In this document: positions 7,036 to 10,304 of the stretch, one piece after another
Layout: each line of letters opens with the position of its first letter
Numbering within the stretch: position 1 is the stretch's first letter
Source: Actinomycetota bacterium
GTDB lineage: Bacteria > Actinomycetota > Actinomycetes > S36-B12
DNA length: 10,304 nucleotides
NCBI GenBank assembly: GCA_016870425.1
Contig: VGBQ01000086.1
Location: 1 to 10,304 of the forward strand
Direction: 5' to 3'
Program-made: the position numbers and the translations under genes
The notes under the pieces: generated by a model
Database searches by the model: none
What the model was told of the DNA's origin: nothing
Seen by the model: the letters and a program-made list of their open reading frames with translations, nothing else

Positions 7036-7290
7036 TCAGCCTCCCAGTCGGGTCCGGCCGCGCTTCAGGCCATCGATGATGGCCAGCGCGGATGCGATGG
7101 TCTCGTTGAGTCCTGCGAGCCCGGCGGTATTGACCTCCGCCTGCTTCAGGCCACCGAGGATGGTCCCCGCCTGATTGCCAATGCGGTAGGCCAGGATGAG
7201 GATCGGCACGACTAGCGCGACGACGACGAGCACGACGACAAGGCCGATGACGTAGCCGATGAGCCAGCCTTCATGTCCGGTGAAGTCCAT
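7036..7290 (-). CDS. Small single-pass membrane protein (third of five)
   Basis: An 84-aa protein with one long, valine-rich transmembrane helix (about residues 9-34, IGYVIGLVVVLVVVALVVPI) after a short polar N-terminus (MDFTGHEG). The cytoplasmic side is expected to carry AYRIGNQAGTILGGLKQAEVNT and AGLAGLNETIASALAIIDG, which look helical, ending in a basic KRGRTR patch. The start ATG has AGGGAG about seven bases upstream, and that site contains the stop codon of the preceding gene (TAGGGAG), a compact coupling arrangement. I recognise no named family; the layout of one N-terminal helix plus an amphipathic helical tail resembles DUF948-type anchored proteins only in general architecture. Confidence 0.72.
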   Translation of the reverse strand: MDFTGHEGWLIGYVIGLVVVLVVVALVVPILILAYRIGNQAGTILGGLKQAEVNTAGLAGLNETIASALAIIDGLKRGRTRLGG

Positions 7291-7299
7291 GGGCGCTCC

Positions 7300-7527
7300 C
7301 TAGATTGATTCCGCGAAGGCCCGCACCGGGGCGAGACTGGAATTGACTGATCCCACGACGGAGGGGACGGTGGCCGTCTTCTGGACAATGACCTGGACCC
7401 CGCCGTCAAGTGCGCCGAGCGTCTTGGAGACGGCTCGAAGGTGGAAGATCACACGCAGCAGACCCAGTGCCGCGGCGGCGATGATCAGCGCCGCGATGAC
7501 TAAGGTCACGATCGCTTCTACAGGCAT
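7300..7527 (-). CDS. Small single-pass membrane protein (second of five)
   Basis: A 75-aa protein, the shortest of the set. It has one transmembrane helix (about residues 5-28, AIVTLVIAALIIAAAALGLL), then RVIFHLRAVSKTLGALDGG with basic residues next to the membrane, and a tail VQVIVQKTATVPSVVGSVN ending in SLAPVRAFAESI. Basic residues after the helix suggest a cytoplasmic C-terminus. ATG 7527 has an excellent AGGAGGG (7532-7538) five bases upstream, and the stop of the first membrane protein lies in that same element (TAGGAGGG). Function unknown; operon membership with coxG is strongly suggested by the spacing. Confidence 0.72.
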   Translation of the reverse strand: MPVEAIVTLVIAALIIAAAALGLLRVIFHLRAVSKTLGALDGGVQVIVQKTATVPSVVGSVNSSLAPVRAFAESI

Positions 7528-7531
7528 GGGG

Positions 7532-7539
7532 CCCTCCTA
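7532..7539 (-). promoter_or_regulatory. Stop codon embedded in Shine-Dalgarno site (TAGGAGGG)
   Basis: On the minus strand the TAG stop of the first membrane protein (7539-7537) forms the first bases of AGGAGGG, the ribosome binding site for the second membrane protein, whose ATG starts at 7527. The next junction repeats the design: the TAG stop at 7302-7300 begins TAGGGAG ahead of the ATG at 7290. Such embedding favours coupled translation and balanced output of neighbouring proteins. Confidence 0.65.
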
Positions 7540-7791
7540 TCCGAGCAGCTTCGAGACAGGGCCGGCGTAGCGCACGGCACCGTTGGCGACTTCCTCAATG
7601 ACCACGTCCGTCTCGGCGAGGAGCTCAGGCGTGTTGTGGAGCTCGCCGATCAAGGCGACTCCCCCCGCGAGAGCGTCGTCAGCCGCACCGCGCACGCTCT
7701 CAGTGGCCGCGAGCAAGCGGTTGAGCAGGGCCACCAGGACGGGGACGACGACGATGAGGAGGATGATGTTCCCGATCCACCACAGGCTCAT
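7537..7791 (-). CDS. Small single-pass membrane protein (first of five), just after coxG
   Basis: An 84-aa protein with an N-terminal transmembrane helix (about residues 5-24, IGNIILLIVVVPVLVALLN) preceded by a double Trp, then RLLAATESVRGAADDALAGG and a longer helical tail (LIGELHNTPELLAETDVVIEE, split at its middle) closing AVRYAGPVSKLLG. ATG 7791 is chosen because AGAAGGGGG lies a few bases upstream and it gives the membrane helix at the N-terminus; a reading frame extending further to 8349 lies antisense to nothing but in a different frame of coxG and is not credible. It begins 14 bases after the coxG stop. Function unknown; its place directly after coxG makes a role in membrane attachment of CoxG or CO dehydrogenase worth testing. 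Confidence 0.73.
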   Translation of the reverse strand: MSLWWIGNIILLIVVVPVLVALLNRLLAATESVRGAADDALAGGVALIGELHNTPELLAETDVVIEEVANGAVRYAGPVSKLLG

Positions 7792-7805
7792 GTTCTGCCC
7801 CCTTC

Positions 7806-8396
7806 TTAACGGCTCGGCGCCGGGTTGTAGGGAAGGAAGAAGCGGCCGAAGACTCGCTTGACCGCACGCATGAAGGCCGTGAACCCGATAGCGATGCCGC
7901 TGGCCGCCTTGGGACCACCCACGGCGTAGGGGTCTTGGCCCTGGGCAAGTGCCTGCATGCGCACCTTCATCGATCCGGCTGTCTGGTCGATGAGGACTCC
8001 CGTGACGTCCTGCACCAGGCCACGGCCGTACTGCGCCGCTGCGCCGGAGATCTGTAGGTCCATGGCGATGTTGACCCTGGTGGAGGCTCCACCCATCGGC
8101 TGCAGCCCCACGTCCAGTTGAGTCGTCGCGTTGCCGCGGCCCTTCTTGTCTGCCCCGGCACCGTCGAGCACGAGGGTCTTCTTGGCCTCGTTGCGGTCCT
8201 TGATCTTGAGTTCCCCCGAGAACTCGAGCTTGACCGGTCCCGCCGAGATGACGACGTCGCCCTGGTAGTGATCGTCGTCGACCTTGTTGGTCAGATTGGC
8301 TCCGGGCACGCACGCCGCGACAAGTGGCACGTCGTCGAAGAACTCCCACACCTTGTCGACCGGCTGGTCGATGTCAAACGACTGGGTGATGATCAC
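7806..8396 (-). CDS. coxG: CoxG, SRPBCC-fold CO dehydrogenase membrane and quinone-linking protein
   Basis: A 196-aa protein of the CoxG (SRPBCC/START-like) family. CoxG links CO dehydrogenase to the membrane, and recent work on mycobacterial CoxG shows it binds menaquinone and delivers it to the enzyme (established for the family). The N-terminus reads ITQSFDIDQPVDKVWEFFDD, followed by VPLVAACVPGANLT (23-36), the most typical CoxG motif, then GDVVISAGPVKLEFSGEL (46-63), GRGNATTQL and a C-terminal basic, amphipathic region AIGFTAFMRAVKRVFGRFF likely to sit on the membrane surface. The GTG at 8396 lies three bases after the coxL stop and has GGGAGA about ten bases upstream, inside the coxL end. 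Length is normal for CoxG. Form II-linked SRPBCC proteins look similar, but the adjoining form I coxL settles the assignment. Confidence 0.9.
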   Translation of the reverse strand: MIITQSFDIDQPVDKVWEFFDDVPLVAACVPGANLTNKVDDDHYQGDVVISAGPVKLEFSGELKIKDRNEAKKTLVLDGAGADKKGRGNATTQLDVGLQPMGGASTRVNIAMDLQISGAAAQYGRGLVQDVTGVLIDQTAGSMKVRMQALAQGQDPYAVGGPKAASGIAIGFTAFMRAVKRVFGRFFLPYNPAPSR

Positions 8397-8399
8397 GTG

Positions 8400-10304
8400 T
8401 CAGTCTCCCTTCACCGGGGGTGCACCCGAGACGTCGAGCCCGGTCTGCAGGGCCTCGTAGACTCGATTGGGCATGAGCGGCATATCGACGTTGCGCACAC
8501 CCGTGTGCTCGATGGCATTCATGACAGCATTGACGAAGGCTGCCGGGCCTCCGACGGTGGCGCACTCGCCAATGCCCTTGGCACCGATGGGGTGATGGGG
8601 GCACGGGGTGACCACCTCGTGGAGCTCGAATCCCGGGGTCTCCCACGAGGTGGGGAGGAGGTAGTCCATGAAGTTCGACCCGATGCAGTTGCCCTCCTCG
8701 TCGAAGGTGATGTACTGCATGCTCGCCATCGCGTAGGCCTCGGTGAGCCCTCCCATGATCTGGCCCTCGACGATCATCGGGTTGATGCGCACCCCGCAGT
8801 CGTCGACCGCCACGAACTTCAGCACGTCCCACACGCCGGTCTCGGGATCCACCTCGACCTTGCAGACGTAGGCGGCAAAGGGCCACGTGAGGTTGGGTGG
8901 GTCGTAGTAGGCGTTGTTCTCCAGGCCCGGCTCGAGGCCGTCGGGCACATTGCTGTACGCCGCCAGTGCGCAGTCCTGGATCGTCACGCCGCGCTCGTGG
9001 TTGCCGCGGACATAGAAGCGTCCGAGCTCCCACTCGATGTCCTCTTCGGAGACCTCGAGCAGATGCGCCGCGATCTTGCGCGCCTTAGCGCGGATCTTGC
9101 GCGAGACCATCGCTACGGCGGCCCCGGCTACCGGGGTTGACCGGGAGGCGTAGGTGCCCATGCCGAAGGGAGCGGTGTCGGTGTCCCCCTCCTCGACGAC
9201 GATGTCCTCGGCCGGGATGCCGAGCTCGTGGGCGACGATCTGCGCCCAGGTCGTCTCGTGCCCCTGACCCTGGGTCTTGGCACCGGTCCGCAGGATGGCC
9301 TTGCCGGTCATGTGGACCCGGAGCTCGGCGGAGTCGAACATCTTGATGCCGATGATGTCGTACTCCCGGCTGTTGCCAGCTCCCAACGGCTCGGTCATCG
9401 TGGAGATGCCGATGCCGAGGAGCTTGCCGCGCTTGCGTGCCTCCTCCTGCTCCTGCTTGAAGTTGGCGTAGCCGATCGCATCGAGCGCGATATCGAGGCA
9501 CTTGCCGTACTGCCCGGAGTCGGTGAGGAATCCGAACGCCGTGCGGTAGGGGAACTGGTCATCCTTGACGAGATTGACGCGACGGAATTCGGCCTGGTCC
9601 ATGCCGAGGTCGTTGGCCGCTGCGTGGATCATGCGCTCCTGGAAGAACATCGCCTCGGTTACCCGGAAGGAGCACCGGTAGGCGACACCCCCGGGAGCCT
9701 TGTTGGTGTACCAGCCCACGCTGGTCAGGTGCGCCGCCGGGACGTCGTACGCCGCGAACGTGGAGTGCATGAGGCCGATCTTGAACTTCGTGGGCTGAGC
9801 ATCGGCGTAGAAGGCGCCGTGGTCAGAGATCGTGTGCATGCGCATGCCGAGGATCTTGCCGTCCTTGCGCAGCGCGAGTTGGCCCTGCAGATAGATGTCG
9901 CGGCCGAAGCCGGTCGAGATGAGATTGCTGGATCGGTCCTCCACCCACTTGACGGGGTGCTCAGTGAGGATGGACGCCAGGATGCTGATGACGTAGCCGG
10001 GATAGACCGGCACCTTGTTGCCGAAGCCACCCCCCAGATCCGGCGAGATCACTCGAATCATCTGCTCGGGCAGCTCAGCGACCATCGCGACGGCCGCACG
10101 AATGATGTGCGGGGCCTGCGACGTCATGTAGACGGTGAGCTTGCCCGTAGCCCTGTCGTAGTCGGCGATGGATCCGCAGGTCTCCAGCGGGGAGGGGTGG
10201 GATCGGGGGTAATGGAGGTCGATGGTCGACACCACGTCAGCCTCGGCGAAGGCGCGATCGGTGGCCTCCTTGTCGCCGATCTCCCAGTCGAAGATTTTGT
10301 TCGT
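8400..10304 (-). CDS. coxL: CoxL, form I carbon monoxide dehydrogenase large subunit (N-terminus beyond the window)
   Basis: Catalytic molybdenum subunit of aerobic CO dehydrogenase, which oxidises CO with water to CO2 and passes electrons through CoxS and CoxM to the respiratory chain. The 634 residues present cover roughly the last four fifths of a protein of about 800; the reading frame stays open through the right edge (continuing TNKIFDWEIGDKEATDRAF), so the GTG at 10235 is internal. Diagnostic motif: AYRCSFR at 9683-9663, the form I active-site loop, whose Cys (codon 9674-9672) binds the copper; form II enzymes have AYRGAGR. Also visible are YPRSHPSPLETCG, SPDLGGGFGNK, TQGQGHETTWAQI, AVDDCGVRINPMIVEGQ and GAKGIGE (about 8565-8585), whose final Glu is the conserved active-site base. 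It is followed by coxG after three bases; coxM and coxS are expected upstream, outside the window. Confidence 0.96.
   Translation of the reverse strand, partial: TNKIFDWEIGDKEATDRAFAEADVVSTIDLHYPRSHPSPLETCGSIADYDRATGKLTVYMTSQAPHIIRAAVAMVAELPEQMIRVISPDLGGGFGNKVPVYPGYVISILASILTEHPVKWVEDRSSNLISTGFGRDIYLQGQLALRKDGKILGMRMHTISDHGAFYADAQPTKFKIGLMHSTFAAYDVPAAHLTSVGWYTNKAPGGVAYRCSFRVTEAMFFQERMIHAAANDLGMDQAEFRRVNLVKDDQFPYRTAFGFLTDSGQYGKCLDIALDAIGYANFKQEQEEARKRGKLLGIGISTMTEPLGAGNSREYDIIGIKMFDSAELRVHMTGKAILRTGAKTQGQGHETTWAQIVAHELGIPAEDIVVEEGDTDTAPFGMGTYASRSTPVAGAAVAMVSRKIRAKARKIAAHLLEVSEEDIEWELGRFYVRGNHERGVTIQDCALAAYSNVPDGLEPGLENNAYYDPPNLTWPFAAYVCKVEVDPETGVWDVLKFVAVDDCGVRINPMIVEGQIMGGLTEAYAMASMQYITFDEEGNCIGSNFMDYLLPTSWETPGFELHEVVTPCPHHPIGAKGIGECATVGGPAAFVNAVMNAIEHTGVRNVDMPLMPNRVYEALQTGLDVSGAPPVKGD
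9663..9683 (-). other. Form I CO dehydrogenase active-site motif AYRCSFR
   Basis: Translated on the minus strand these seven codons read AYRCSFR within GGVAYRCSFRVTEA. The motif AYxCSFR defines form I (true CO-oxidising) large subunits, in which the cysteine ligates Cu of the Mo-Cu cluster; form II relatives carry AYRGAGR and generally oxidise other substrates. The motif is intact, so the enzyme is predicted to oxidise CO. Confidence 0.95.

Noticed and set aside
7792..8349. Long N-terminal extension of the first membrane protein
   Set aside because: The extension is another frame of coxG on the same strand; the ATG at 7791 has its own ribosome binding site and places the membrane helix at the N-terminus.
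8118..9140. 340-codon open frame on the plus strand across coxG and coxL
   Set aside because: Antisense to two well-recognised genes; composition is a mirror of their codon bias and no family is recognisable.

Overview
The window is GC-rich with third-position GC bias, mixed ATG/GTG starts and tightly packed, often overlapping genes. This fits a high-GC actinobacterium (inferred from composition and gene content; the genus cannot be named). No rRNA, tRNA, CRISPR array, insertion sequence or phage gene was seen.

Layout. (1) 1-2782 is a sugar-catabolism locus. A class I aldolase of the DeoC/LacD/FbaB type (minus strand, cut by the left edge) diverges from a mannose-6-phosphate-isomerase-like gene, which is coupled to an FGGY carbohydrate kinase. 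Isomerase, kinase and aldolase together look like a short route from an aldose through a phosphorylated ketose to three-carbon units; the substrate is not known. (2) 2824-3249 (minus) is a small secreted protein of unknown function, convergent with the kinase. (3) 3364-6393 (plus) is a five-gene operon: an unrecognised 82-aa protein, coxD (MoxR-type AAA+ ATPase), coxE (VWA protein), an unrecognised 100-aa protein and a degenerate GIY-YIG-like protein. (4) 6403-10304 (minus) is an operon transcribed towards the coxDE operon. It holds the form I carbon monoxide dehydrogenase large subunit coxL (cut by the right edge; active-site motif AYRCSFR), coxG, and then five consecutive small single-pass membrane proteins.

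How it works together. CoxL is the Mo-Cu catalytic subunit that oxidises CO to CO2. CoxD and CoxE are the chaperone pair known to mature the Mo/Cu/S active site. CoxG is the SRPBCC protein that links CO dehydrogenase to the membrane quinone pool. The five membrane proteins directly after coxG are the most unusual part of the window. Their position, shared architecture (N-terminal transmembrane helix, basic residues, then a helical cytoplasmic tail) and translational coupling suggest a membrane platform for CO dehydrogenase or CoxG. That role is inference only. The small medium-subunit genes (coxM, coxS) would be expected beyond the right edge.
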